Assembly (NCBI RefSeq): GCF_001064145.1
Contig: NZ_JVOJ01000045.1
Span: forward strand, 1 to 61,334
DNA from: Sanguibacter keddieii
GTDB taxonomy: Bacteria > Actinomycetota > Actinomycetes > Actinomycetales > Actinomycetaceae
Direction: 5' to 3'
DNA: 61,334 nt
Shown here: one piece after another, positions 1 through 8,457 of the stretch
Layout of the letters: each line of letters opens with the position of its first letter
Position numbering within the stretch: the first letter of the stretch is position 1
The notes under the pieces: generated by a model
Seen by the model: the letters and a program-made list of their open reading frames with translations, nothing else
Database searches by the model: none
Told to the model about the DNA's origin: nothing
Program-made: the position numbers and the translations under genes

Positions 1-78
1 CCCGCCCGCCTGTCTCTGTGTGGGTCTCTCGGTCGAAAGATGTGCGATCAGCTCTCTGTTGCGGTCATCTCCTGGTAA
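1..78 (+). CDS. ileS: Isoleucyl-tRNA synthetase, C-terminal end (partial)
   Basis: The window opens in what appear to be the last 25 codons of ileS, ending at TAA 76-78. The frame reads LSLCGSLGRKMCDQLSVAV near its end and nearly matches the end of the better recognisable IleS fragment at 5136-5399. IleS charges tRNA-Ile in the cytoplasm. The gene converges on the truncated MmeI-type fragment at 48-386 and overlaps its 3' end, the same arrangement as at 5369-5399. The intact synthetase is presumed to lie upstream of the window; this is inferred, because only the tail is visible. Confidence 0.5.
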   Translation, partial: PARLSLCGSLGRKMCDQLSVAVISW

Positions 79-386
79 CGCTTGAAGAGAATCGCGAGGC
101 GCTGTTCGTTCGTTTCCAGGGCCTCGCGGGCCTCCAGCACGCCCTGGCCGGCCGCGATGATGGCGGCGCGCTGCTTGTCAGAGACCTCGGGCAGAGGCAG
201 GGTGTTCCAGACCACTTTATTCGCAAATCTCAGTCGAGACTCCAATCGCCCCCCGATCGTCATCTGCCACGTCATGAGCATTGACGAGCTGATGATGGCG
301 AAGAGGAAGCTGTCGGGATCCGGGGCAGCGCAGAGCTGATTCCCGGCGATAACCTGCTCGCTCAGGTGCGCGACGGTATAGAAAAG
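10..386. repeat. Left copy of ileS/MmeI-type 3'-end direct repeat
   Basis: Direct repeat of 5331-5820. Both copies carry the end of ileS (+) and the convergent end of an MmeI-type gene (-). They differ by scattered substitutions, and this copy lacks about 117 bp (39 codons, in frame) that are present near 5445-5575. Homology stops near 386, where an ISL3 transposase relic begins. Together with the right copy it brackets the restriction-modification island. Confidence 0.85.
48..386 (-). pseudogene. C-terminal fragment of an MmeI-type restriction-modification enzyme
   Basis: On the minus strand this encodes about 110 residues matching the C-terminus of the intact enzyme at 5369-8182, including LFAIISSSMLMTWQMTIGGR and the final YQEMTATES. 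The N-terminal nuclease, the methyltransferase motifs and most of the specificity region are absent. An in-frame 39-codon deletion and many substitutions separate it from the intact gene, so it is a diverged allele and not a fresh copy. Upstream of the fragment the reading frame runs antisense through the ISL3 relic and is not coding. Confidence 0.85.
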
Positions 387-390
387 GATC

Positions 391-829
391 GAGGGAGCCA
401 CTATCTCGGGGCTGGCCCGCCAGTTAGGAACCACGTGGAATACCGTGTGGTCCCATATCAAGCCGTGTCTGCAAGCCGCATCTGATGACCCCGCCCGCTT
501 CGCAGGGGTGCGGGTGCTGGGGGTCGATGAGAGGCGTGTGGCATCACCAGGACCGACGCCGCCGGGGCCCCGTGAGTTCACCGGCATCGTGGACCTGACG
601 CGAGGGGAGGAGCATCCCACGGCCCGCTTGAGTGGATCTGGTCCCAGGCAGGTCTGGCACCGTGCATGAGAACTGGCTGGCCGAGCGCGGCGAAGACTTC
701 CGTGCGGGGGTGCGAATCGGAGGCTGGATCCCTTCCAAGGACATAAAAACGCCATCGCTTGGCCTGCTCCAAGACGCTACCAGCGTCCTCGACGCCTACT
801 TCGAATGCTCATCATCGAAGGAGGCCTAG
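391..829 (+). pseudogene. ISL3-family transposase remnant, frameshifted
   Basis: The plus strand reads LARQLGTTWNTVWSHIKP, then DDPARFAGVRVLGVDE (the first catalytic Asp region of ISL3 DDE transposases), then REFTGIVDLTR. After a frame change near 630 it continues LDLVPGRSGTVHENWL, GEDFRAGVRI and LQDATSVLDA. The order and wording match ISL3 transposases. The N-terminal zinc-binding part and the C-terminal half are missing, and the DPF-GYKNAI region is scrambled, so it is inactive. It abuts the truncated MmeI-type fragment and precedes the methyltransferase genes, which suggests a role in how the island arrived. The short inverted repeat GGAGGC/GCCTCC (820-837) lies at its end. Confidence 0.85.
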
Positions 830-1148
830 ACGCCTCCACCCACACTTAACTCTGAAGGTCCAGTTTCGGGCGTGAACGCAACCATTTTGGTCATTTCTTC
901 TACCCAGCCAGGAGTGCAACTGAAATGATTTTCGAGTGTTGAGTGTTGAATTGACGCAAGGGGGCATCGTTCAGGTGTCCACCAGGCAACCTATTGTGCC
1001 GTGTGTACGTGGCGTCACCGAGATTCGGTCGACCGAATCAGAATTTGGTGCCTTCGCGCAGTGATCTTTGGAACAGATGGTACGATTCAGCATTGCTCCA
1101 TGGTTGTGGCCTACTGAAAGTGGTAAGTTTACTTCTGAGGAGATTAAG
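830..1148. other. Intergenic region upstream of the HTH-methyltransferase
   Basis: No gene recognised. The region is AT-richer than the flanking core. It holds the perfect 18-bp palindrome at 1022-1039 and must contain the promoter of the methyltransferase operon. No convincing -35/-10 pair could be chosen. The frame of the downstream gene stays open back to 1068, but the Shine-Dalgarno evidence favours 1149. Confidence 0.6.
1022..1039. promoter_or_regulatory. 18-bp perfect palindrome, candidate operator
   Basis: GATTCGGTCGACCGAATC is a perfect inverted repeat 110 bp upstream of the chosen start of a methyltransferase with an N-terminal Cro/C1-type DNA-binding domain. Symmetric sites of this kind are typical operators for controller proteins and HTH-bearing methyltransferases that autoregulate restriction-modification operons. 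The role is inferred from position and symmetry. Confidence 0.5.
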
Positions 1149-2540
1149 ATGGTGAGTTACCTACCCCTGTGGGAGACCTTATCCCGTCTGGGCGTGAGCA
1201 AGACTTTCCTTGCGGAGGCGGCTGGGATTACCCCATCCACTATGGCGAGATTTTCAAGGAATGAAAACGTCTCGTTGACTACAATCGAAAAGATCTGTGA
1301 GACGTTGAATGTTCAGATTGAAGATGTCGTGATGCGGGAGAATCAAGGATCGCTCCATGGAACCTTCCGACCCAACAAGCATGAGCCGGTGCACCGTTGG
1401 TATCCGTATCTTGAAGGCTACTCGCGTCAACTTGTTGAATATGAGCTCCGAGATCGTAATCCGGGCGATGTTGTGTATGACCCTTTTGCGGGGTCTGGCA
1501 CTACGCCTCTAACGGCCGTAATGAATGGAATCGACGGACTGTATTCAGAAGTTAACCCGGTGATGCGCTTCATTTCTGACGTAAAGCTCAGTTGTGCAGT
1601 ACATGCGATGGATGGTGATATAGATCTGTCTGGACTTCGTCGTTGGCGTGACCGAATCGCCTCTATCAATTTCAATGATATTAACTCGCATCAAGGTAAT
1701 GCTCTTGGGGACTTCTCAAGGTTTTTTGATGCAGACGGATTGGTGGGTATCCAATTCCTGCGCGAGTGCATTGATGAAGAAACTGACGAATCCACAAAAG
1801 ATTTGTTGAAGGTCGTGCTCGCATCGATTGTCGTACCTGTTTCTCTGATGATCCGCCGAGGAGATTTAAGGTTTGCTAACGCCGGGGAACGCGATAAGTC
1901 TGTACTCCCTTTCCAGGACACCACTATCTCGAAGATTGACGAATTGCTGCAAGACCTGGAAAGAATGGAGAAATCAGAGCCTGGAGCGTTCAGGTTCGTG
2001 TCAGAGGATGTACGCGACTCAAATCTTGATGAATGTGTCGATGTTGTCGTGACCTCACCTCCGTATCTGAATGGGACCAATTACTTTCGAAACACCAAGC
2101 TGGAGATGCGAGTCCTCGACATTATTGAGTCAGAGAACGAACTCGGTGGCTTCTATCAACGAGGGATCACTGCAGGGATTAACAATGTCTCATCTCGAAG
2201 GGAATATCCATGCCTTGACGAGTTGGAACTAGATGATTTAGTAGAGAGACTCCAAGGAAAATCATATGATACGCGCATCCCGGTCATGGTGGCAGGGTAC
2301 TTTGCGGACATGAAGCAGGCGATCGATAAAATTCGGTCGGCGCTTAAGCCTCATGGAATTCTATCGTTTGATATTGGAGACTCTCAGTTTGCGGGCGTTC
2401 ATGTCCCTACACATAGCATTCTAGATGGGATGATTCAACAGGCGGGACTCAGACCTCTGGGTGAAACAGTGCTTCGTGCCAGGCGCTCTAGAAATGGCAT
2501 GACGTTAACTCAGCGCGTTATGAGATATGTGAAGGAATGA
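1149..2540 (+). CDS. DNA methyltransferase with N-terminal Cro/C1 HTH domain
   Basis: 463-residue SAM-dependent amino-methyltransferase. Residues 1-62 form a Cro/C1-type helix-turn-helix (VSKTFLAEAAGITPSTMAR, then LTTIEKICETLNVQIEDVV). The SAM-binding motif DPFAGSGTT is at 111-119 and the catalytic TSPPY at 302-306, an SPPY-type motif typical of N4-cytosine and some N6-adenine enzymes. Motif I precedes motif IV. The start at 1149 is chosen because GAGGAG lies 6 bases upstream. It is followed after 3 bp by a second methyltransferase, with an HNH nuclease converging on the pair: a three-gene type II restriction-modification system. The HTH domain probably autoregulates the system, as N-terminal HTHs do in some cytosine methyltransferases. 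The specificity is unknown. Confidence 0.85.
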   Translation: MVSYLPLWETLSRLGVSKTFLAEAAGITPSTMARFSRNENVSLTTIEKICETLNVQIEDVVMRENQGSLHGTFRPNKHEPVHRWYPYLEGYSRQLVEYELRDRNPGDVVYDPFAGSGTTPLTAVMNGIDGLYSEVNPVMRFISDVKLSCAVHAMDGDIDLSGLRRWRDRIASINFNDINSHQGNALGDFSRFFDADGLVGIQFLRECIDEETDESTKDLLKVVLASIVVPVSLMIRRGDLRFANAGERDKSVLPFQDTTISKIDELLQDLERMEKSEPGAFRFVSEDVRDSNLDECVDVVVTSPPYLNGTNYFRNTKLEMRVLDIIESENELGGFYQRGITAGINNVSSRREYPCLDELELDDLVERLQGKSYDTRIPVMVAGYFADMKQAIDKIRSALKPHGILSFDIGDSQFAGVHVPTHSILDGMIQQAGLRPLGETVLRARRSRNGMTLTQRVMRYVKE

Positions 2541-2543
2541 CGG

Positions 2544-3689
2544 GTGAAAGATTACCTATCAGGGGCCAAGGCGCTTGCCGAACTGCCCTACACTAAACCG
2601 CCGTACTCTAGCCGAGCTTGGGGAAATCCGCTCCATTCCTTATGCTCGTATCAGGGCAAACTAAAACCGTCTATTGCGCATTTCCTTATCAACTTGTTTA
2701 CGAGCCCCGGAGATAGAGTGCTTGATCCATTCTCCGGATCTGGGACAATCCCACTTGAAGCGCGGCTTCAAGGGCGTGTTGCCGTGGGGAATGATCTGCA
2801 GGTACTTGCCTATATCTTGTCCTACGCCAAAGTGACATCAGTAGACTTGGATGTGCTACATGCAAGAACCGATGAATTTCTCGATTATGTGAAGTCTGCA
2901 GATCCTGACCCAGGGCAACTGGAATCTGCATCAAGCTTTGGCTTAAATGGTACGCTGAGCGAGTATTTCCATCCAGGGAACTTAGTCGAGATCGTAAATG
3001 CAAGGCAGTACATCATAGCGAATCTAAAATCGCTTGATCCTGAGCTTGCGCTGATCTTTTCCGCCTTCTTGCATATTCTTCATGGCAATCGACCCTACGC
3101 CCTCTCTCGCACCTCACATCCTGTCACGCCTCTCAAACCGAAGGGCGAATTCGAGTACCGAGACATTGCGCCGCGACTCATCGCGAAGCTAGACAAGGTG
3201 GTAGCTGCGTACGGCCTCCCAATCTCGCTCGGCGGAAAACTTTCAGATGGTACAGCGCATTGGGGTTCTTATGAAATGATCCCCGAGTGCTCGTCTATTG
3301 ACGCAGTAATTACGTCACCGCCTTTCGCCGGTTCCACAAGGTTCTACTCATCAAACTGGATGCGTCTTTGGGCGGCCGGTTGGGAACCGGAGGATTTTCG
3401 CGCCAAGAAGCCGCAATTTCTTGAGGAGCGGCAGAGGAAGGGTTTGCAGGTCTACTCTGACTTTTTTGACTCCGCGTATAGATGGTTGAAGCCCGGAGGA
3501 CGACTGATTCTTCATCTTGGCAAAACGTCGAAGATCGATATGCGAAGTGAGCTGCAGGAGGTTTCCGCGATGAAGTTTGAATACGTCTATGGCTTTGACG
3601 AATCGGTCGAAGGTGCGGAGAAGTTCGGTATTCGCGACCAAGGTGCCACCAAGTTTCATCAGTTCTTGTTTCTTAGGAAGGCAGCATAA
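2544..3689 (+). CDS. Second DNA methyltransferase of the RM island
   Basis: 381-residue amino-methyltransferase starting at GTG with AAGGA just upstream. DPFSGSGT (61-68) binds SAM and TSPPF (257-261) is the catalytic motif IV, in the same motif order as its upstream partner but without an HTH. Two adjacent methyltransferases with one nuclease usually indicate an asymmetric recognition site in which each enzyme protects one strand. It is co-transcribed with the HTH-methyltransferase (3-bp gap), and its last 31 bp overlap the 3' end of the convergent HNH gene. Base and codon use is AT-richer than the neighbouring core genes, consistent with transfer. Confidence 0.85.
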   Translation: MKDYLSGAKALAELPYTKPPYSSRAWGNPLHSLCSYQGKLKPSIAHFLINLFTSPGDRVLDPFSGSGTIPLEARLQGRVAVGNDLQVLAYILSYAKVTSVDLDVLHARTDEFLDYVKSADPDPGQLESASSFGLNGTLSEYFHPGNLVEIVNARQYIIANLKSLDPELALIFSAFLHILHGNRPYALSRTSHPVTPLKPKGEFEYRDIAPRLIAKLDKVVAAYGLPISLGGKLSDGTAHWGSYEMIPECSSIDAVITSPPFAGSTRFYSSNWMRLWAAGWEPEDFRAKKPQFLEERQRKGLQVYSDFFDSAYRWLKPGGRLILHLGKTSKIDMRSELQEVSAMKFEYVYGFDESVEGAEKFGIRDQGATKFHQFLFLRKAA

Positions 3690-5071
3690 GCCTCAGTGAA
3701 GCTGCAGCGTTGTTCCTCCGGAGCCCGTTGTGAGGCCTTATCTAACGCCTTGACAATGAGATGTCGAGTGTCTTTACCCTGGTGAATCTTGGCAAAGTTA
3801 GGATCTTCAAAAAACACGCTAAAGATCCATTCTCGTCGGCGCCAAAGAAGATCGAGGACCTCTACATTTGGATGACCTGACTTGAGTTCTTCGAGACTTA
3901 GGCCTGTGATGTAAGCAAGCTCTTGAAGCTCATTCTCAGTATAGAATTCAGAAGGCATCTTAGCGCGTTTGTCAGTGTTGCAGTCTTTGCAAAGTGCGGT
4001 AGCCGTGGAATCCAATGGCCAGAGAAGTGATAGAGGTCGAGTATGGTCGAGATTGACCTGATTCAGCTTGAGAGGTGTCTTGCACTTGAAACACTTCTTA
4101 TCGAATTTCTCCCAAATGTCGTCAGACAATTCTCGACCGTCGTGTTCCTTCCGATACTGAACTACAGGGCTGCGCCCGATTGCTTTGTTTACTAGAAGCT
4201 CAATTGCTCGCCTGCGCTGCCCATCTTCTCGCATCTGTCCCACGGTGCGTTGGGGGTTGAGTGCCGCGTTAACACGAAACTTCTTGCAAAATCGGCATTC
4301 TAATTGGAAACCGTTGCGGAGAATGAGCGAAGGCTCGGACTCTCCTGGCTTCTTTAGTTTGCTAAAGGTCGTATGTTGGCAAGGTACCTTGTGTGCGGCG
4401 GTGCAATGGTTTGAGAATGATAGGTGCTGTTGTTCGTTGGCTGTATTAATAGGAAGATAGCGCCCACAGCGGTTACAGTTCTTGAGAGTGATTTCCTTGG
4501 TGCTGGTGATCTCTTTTCCTTCAATTTTGATAGTTCCTTCTTCGAGAATGAATAGTGCTTCGGGGGCGAACGAGTACATATTCTTCGTGAGGGCCGGAGG
4601 AGCGATGTCGAGTTGGGGCTCAGAGACTGTGCCCGCGAGAGCCTGGTAGACATAGAACCTTGTGCTGGCGATAGCGGTGAATTCGAATGTGATTGTTTCA
4701 GGCTGTTCGGAATCTCCGAGCCACATGGAACCTAGTTTGCTCCAATTAGGTCTCTCGAAAAGCTTGTTTGTCAGTCGGTGTTTTTCGCCCGCGATTTGGC
4801 GAACTTTGATCTCACTGGGTTCGTTCGTATCTACGGCATACCAGAGTCCGAAGCCAGAGAAAATATCGATGTCCTGAGGAATGCTGAAGGTAATTCGCAC
4901 GGGGTGATCTGGTGAGAGCTCATACGCTGATACAGACTTGTCAGTTTTATATAGGCCGCCGGTATTGCCTGCCTTGACTTTGAACCCCGACTCTCGGGTT
5001 TTAGGTCGCCTTGTAGTCACGATAGACCGTGATTTTCCGGAGAGCTTTCCTCCCCCTGAGAGCAGAGCCAT
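3659..5071 (-). CDS. HNH endonuclease, probable restriction enzyme of the RM island
   Basis: About 470 residues. The C-terminal third has a clear HNH/zinc-finger nuclease core: CFKC (about 327-330), the LDH catalytic pair (about 342-343) and CKDCN (about 361-365) followed by DKRAK. Further zinc-type cysteine pairs occur earlier (CNRC, CRFC). The N-terminal 200 residues are a beta-rich domain I do not recognise, possibly for site recognition. It is convergent with the two methyltransferases, as expected for the restriction partner. The ATG at 5071 is preceded by AAGGAAGG with a long spacer; GTG at 5083 or ATG at 5113 are alternatives. The gene ends about 65 bp from the ileS fragment. The restriction role is inferred from context. 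Confidence 0.75.
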   Translation of the reverse strand: MALLSGGGKLSGKSRSIVTTRRPKTRESGFKVKAGNTGGLYKTDKSVSAYELSPDHPVRITFSIPQDIDIFSGFGLWYAVDTNEPSEIKVRQIAGEKHRLTNKLFERPNWSKLGSMWLGDSEQPETITFEFTAIASTRFYVYQALAGTVSEPQLDIAPPALTKNMYSFAPEALFILEEGTIKIEGKEITSTKEITLKNCNRCGRYLPINTANEQQHLSFSNHCTAAHKVPCQHTTFSKLKKPGESEPSLILRNGFQLECRFCKKFRVNAALNPQRTVGQMREDGQRRRAIELLVNKAIGRSPVVQYRKEHDGRELSDDIWEKFDKKCFKCKTPLKLNQVNLDHTRPLSLLWPLDSTATALCKDCNTDKRAKMPSEFYTENELQELAYITGLSLEELKSGHPNVEVLDLLWRRREWIFSVFFEDPNFAKIHQGKDTRHLIVKALDKASQRAPEEQRCSFTEAYAAFLRNKN

Positions 5072-5135
5072 AGGGCAACACACCTTCCTTATGTTTGTGT
5101 TTTCTCTTTTTATCATCCTCGCAAGCGTTAGACCA

Positions 5136-5399
5136 GCGATCGACACGGAGTTGACCCCCGAGCTTGAGGCCGAGGGCTACGCCCGCGACGTCGTGCGCGC
5201 CGTTCAGGACGAGCGTAAGAACGTCGGCCTGCACATCGCGGACCGCATCGACCTGTCGCTGACCGTGCCGTCCGATCACGTGGCTGATGTGGAGGCCTGG
5301 CGCGACATGATCGCCGCCGAGACCCTCGCCCTGTCTCTGCGTGGGTCTCTCGGTCGAATCGGGTGCGATCAGCTCTCTGTTGCTGTCATCTCCTGGTAG
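5136..5399 (+). pseudogene. ileS: Truncated 3' fragment of isoleucyl-tRNA synthetase
   Basis: Plus-strand frame reading IDTELTPELEAEGYARDVVR, then DRIDLSLTVPSDHV and MIAAETLAL, the conserved C-terminal domain of IleS. It ends at TAG 5397-5399. Only about 88 codons remain, with no start or catalytic region. It is a displaced duplicate of the ileS end; the companion copy is at 1-78. The upstream breakpoint near 5136 marks the right boundary of the inserted restriction-modification island. The last 31 bp overlap the convergent end of the intact MmeI-type gene. Confidence 0.85.
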
Positions 5400-5820
5400 C
5401 GCTTGAAGAGAATCGCGAGGCGCTGTTCGTTGGTTTCCAGGGCCTTGCGCGCCCCGAAAGCTCGGTCGACCGCGCGATCGAGGGCCCGGTGAGCCTTGAG
5501 CAGGCTCGGGGACATCGCCAACGGCTTGTACATGTCGGCCAGGCTGACGCCCGGCTGCTCCGCGCGTGCCGCCAGGACGCCCTGGCCGGCCGCGATGATG
5601 GCGGCGCGCTGCTTGTCAGAGACCTCGGGCAGAGGCAGGGTGTTCCAGACCACTTTATTCGCAAATCTCAGTCGAGACTCCAATCGCCCCCCGATCGTCA
5701 TCTGCCACGTCATGAGCATTGACGAGCTGATGATGGCAAAGAGGAAGCCGTCGGGATCAAGGGCGGTGTAGAGCTGATTTCCAGCGATGACATCTTCGCT
5801 GAAGTGTGCGACGGTGTAGA
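5331..5820. repeat. Right copy of ileS/MmeI-type 3'-end direct repeat
   Basis: Diverged direct repeat of 10-386. This copy keeps the extra 117 bp and joins the intact MmeI-type gene on its right and a truncated ileS on its left. The left copy has the complementary arrangement, with a truncated MmeI-type gene and a presumably intact ileS. That reciprocal pattern is expected when foreign DNA inserts with a long target duplication. Confidence 0.85.
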
Positions 5821-8182
5821 AACGGCGTGTCTCGGAGACAACACTCGGAATCCCTACGTAGGGGCCTGGAGGCTGGTGATTCTCCTGAAAGAGGTGAGCA
5901 GTCTTTGCGCCGTCCTTTGTGATTTGTTTCGTCGAGTGGCTCCGAAATGTGCTACATCCTTGCACTCGTTCCTTGAGGAGCGGGCTTCTTTCGATGTCGC
6001 GAGGATCAAAGTCCTCAGTATCCATCCACAGGCACCAGCGGTCGAGGCCTCGAACGACCTCACGCCCCATGCGGAAGGGGCGCAGATACTTCGCCGCGAT
6101 CGTGTCTGCCGCGAAGCGGGGATAGTCCTTTGCTTCAACGATGAGGTGTCCGCCATCTGCCGGTTTTGAGCCGAAACGAACTGTGGGGAGAATCGGCGCT
6201 AGAGGAGTCGTGCGCTTGTCGACGAAAATGTCGGGGCCCTCGACCAGGTAGGGGTTGATGTGGTCGACGGGGAGGGCCTCTGGCAGTGCTTTGGGAGACA
6301 GATACGTGAAGATCACGGGGCGTGCCTTCTCGTGCGGCGCTCCCTGGTCGAATCCCGTGATGACGCAGTGGACGGCGGCCGCCCCCGGGGCCTCGGAGGT
6401 CCACGCGAAGGTCTGGTGGGCGAAGCGAATCCGCCAGCCGCTCTCGAGGAGCGGTCGGAAGAGGGCTGGTACGGGGGCGCCCTGCGCGATCGAGTTCGTG
6501 GAGACGAAGGCGAAACGACCGCCTCGCGGAACAGCGTGGAAGTACTGGGAGGCCTTGATGAACCAGCCGGTCACGTAGTCCAGGTAGCCGTCGTAGCCAT
6601 CACCCCACACGACGCGCAGATCATCGGTCTGCTCCTCGGAACGCATGGACTGGCCGATAAACGGCGGATTGCCGACGATCCTGACGGATGCAGAGGGCGT
6701 GCAGACTTGCGTCCAGTCCGTGCGCAGCGCGTTGCCGATCGTGATGTGGGCGGACGTGCTGAGGGGAAGGATCGAGGGGGCCTGACCGAGAAGGCGCTCC
6801 ATCTCACGATTCGCCTGATGGTGAGCGAGGTGCAGGGCGGTCTGCGCGATCCGTGCCGGCCATTCCTCGATCTCGATGCCGAAAAAGTGATCCAGCTGGA
6901 CCATGATTTCGGCGTGTTCTCCCCGGTCGTCGAAGAACATCGTGGCTTGGAACTCGTCGTTTTCCTTACGGGCGAGTTCCAGCTCCCGGATACGCACCAG
7001 GATTTCGGTGTCCAGGCTGCGCAGTTCGCGGTAGGCGACGACCAGGAAGTTGCCGCAGCCGCAGGCGGGATCCATGATCCGCAGCTCGCCGAGCTCTTTA
7101 CGAAGGTCCGTCAGCTTTTTTGCGTCGTGCACGTGGTCTGCGAATTTTTGGCGCAGCTCGTCGAGGAAGAGCGGACCAAGCGTCTTGAGGATGTTTGTCT
7201 CGCTGGTGTAGTGTTCGCCGAGCTCGCGGCGTGCCTCGGGGGACTTGACAGCCTGGAAGAGCGACCCGAAGACGGCTGGGCTGATGCCCGACCAGTCGAA
7301 GGCGCACGCGCGTATGAGCTCGTCACGCATCGCGGAGGAGAAGCTGGGGATGTTGAGCTGCTCCTCGAAGATCCCGCCGTTGACGTACGGGAAACGCGCG
7401 GTCAGTTCGTCCAGGGTCAACTGACGGCGCTCCACGGGTGTTTTCAGCGTCTGGTAGAGGACTGCGAGCTGTGCGCCGAGGTCGCTGCCGTCTTCACGAG
7501 TTCGGGTCTCGAGAAACTCCGTGAACAGGTCGCGTTCCCACAGGCCCGCGTCGTCACCGTAGAGACAAAAAAGGGTGCGAATGAGGAAGATCGAGGCCTC
7601 GTGGTCGCTGTAACCCGACCCGTCCAGGGCCTCGTAGAGGTCGGCCATGACGCGGGCGGCCCGAATCGAGGCCTCCTCCTGTTCGCGCGAACCGACCTGG
7701 ACCATGCCGTAGCCAGCGAGGAACTTCAGGTCGTCGACATGATCGGGGAGTTGGGCGAGTCGAAACTCTGTGCGCCCGGCATCTCCAGAACCGTCAGTTG
7801 CCATCTCACTGTCGAGATCGACGATGCGGACGTGACGGAAGTCGCTGATGATGAGGAGGCGTGGAGTTTCGACGTCCGCGAGATCGTGGATGTAATCAAG
7901 AGCCTGCTCCTCGGCCTTGTCGAGATCCTTCCCCGCGGACTTCATCTCGATGAGCGCCTTGCCCGGGATGAGGGCGTCGATATAGCCCTGACGTCCCGTC
8001 GACGCTCGGTTCGAACGCCTCTCGTAGGAGATAGCTTTGCGTTTGGTGATACCGAAGCACTGCATGAGTTCACGCATGAACTCATGGCCCTCCTGTTTCT
8101 CATCACCCACGCAATCGCTCCACTCGTGAGCAAATTTCACGCATCTTTCGCGAATGGTGTTGAGCGAGAGAGAGGCGGGCAT
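5369..8182 (-). CDS. MmeI-type (type IIL) bifunctional restriction-modification enzyme
   Basis: 937 residues, close to the length of MmeI. Order: PD-ExK nuclease (D69, then E79-M-K81, nearly the same spacing as in MmeI), helical linker, adenine methyltransferase with DPACGCGNF (371-379) and NPPF (505-508), target-recognition region, C-terminal helical domain. Such single proteins both cut at a fixed distance and methylate one strand of an asymmetric site, so they need no separate methyltransferase. The ATG at 8182 is preceded by AGGAG with 6-7 bases spacing; the frame is open further upstream but lacks such a site. All key motifs are intact. The 3' end overlaps the ileS relic on the opposite strand. 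The target sequence is not predictable by eye. Confidence 0.88.
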   Translation of the reverse strand: MPASLSLNTIRERCVKFAHEWSDCVGDEKQEGHEFMRELMQCFGITKRKAISYERRSNRASTGRQGYIDALIPGKALIEMKSAGKDLDKAEEQALDYIHDLADVETPRLLIISDFRHVRIVDLDSEMATDGSGDAGRTEFRLAQLPDHVDDLKFLAGYGMVQVGSREQEEASIRAARVMADLYEALDGSGYSDHEASIFLIRTLFCLYGDDAGLWERDLFTEFLETRTREDGSDLGAQLAVLYQTLKTPVERRQLTLDELTARFPYVNGGIFEEQLNIPSFSSAMRDELIRACAFDWSGISPAVFGSLFQAVKSPEARRELGEHYTSETNILKTLGPLFLDELRQKFADHVHDAKKLTDLRKELGELRIMDPACGCGNFLVVAYRELRSLDTEILVRIRELELARKENDEFQATMFFDDRGEHAEIMVQLDHFFGIEIEEWPARIAQTALHLAHHQANREMERLLGQAPSILPLSTSAHITIGNALRTDWTQVCTPSASVRIVGNPPFIGQSMRSEEQTDDLRVVWGDGYDGYLDYVTGWFIKASQYFHAVPRGGRFAFVSTNSIAQGAPVPALFRPLLESGWRIRFAHQTFAWTSEAPGAAAVHCVITGFDQGAPHEKARPVIFTYLSPKALPEALPVDHINPYLVEGPDIFVDKRTTPLAPILPTVRFGSKPADGGHLIVEAKDYPRFAADTIAAKYLRPFRMGREVVRGLDRWCLWMDTEDFDPRDIERSPLLKERVQGCSTFRSHSTKQITKDGAKTAHLFQENHQPPGPYVGIPSVVSETRRFYTVAHFSEDVIAGNQLYTALDPDGFLFAIISSSMLMTWQMTIGGRLESRLRFANKVVWNTLPLPEVSDKQRAAIIAAGQGVLAARAEQPGVSLADMYKPLAMSPSLLKAHRALDRAVDRAFGARKALETNEQRLAILFKRYQEMTATES

Positions 8183-8457
8183 GGGCGACTCCTGGTTGTC
8201 GACGGCAGTGGGCGCGAGAATTACTCGGCGTCGGTTAGGTACATCAGTATATCGATACTTGACAGTTTGTTGGTACGTGTCGCGGCAAGAGATCGTCGTT
8301 TCCATGTTCTTCACTCAGAAGCAATGAAAAATACAAAATTCGTACTAATTGACCGCGGTCACCGTCATTAGACAGTCCGTGCGTGCGACGTCGTGACCGA
8401 ACTACGAAGATGCAAGTGTTCGCTGTGTGTGAGCTCGCGTCGGGGAGGATTCCCTGC
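8183..8457. promoter_or_regulatory. Upstream region of the MmeI-type gene, with a palindrome
   Basis: Gene-free stretch between the MmeI-type gene and the orphan operon. It contains the 12-bp perfect palindrome TGACCGCGGTCA at 8350-8361 and an AT-rich segment downstream of it on the minus strand, with a TATACT -10-like hexamer (complement of 8246-8251). It presumably carries the MmeI-type promoter. No clear terminator was seen for the operon ending at 8458. Confidence 0.4.

Noticed and set aside
6260-8371. Long open frame (703 codons) on the plus strand through the MmeI-type gene
   Set aside because: Antisense shadow of a high-GC gene: no family wording, no ribosome binding site, and the minus strand carries all catalytic motifs of the restriction enzyme.
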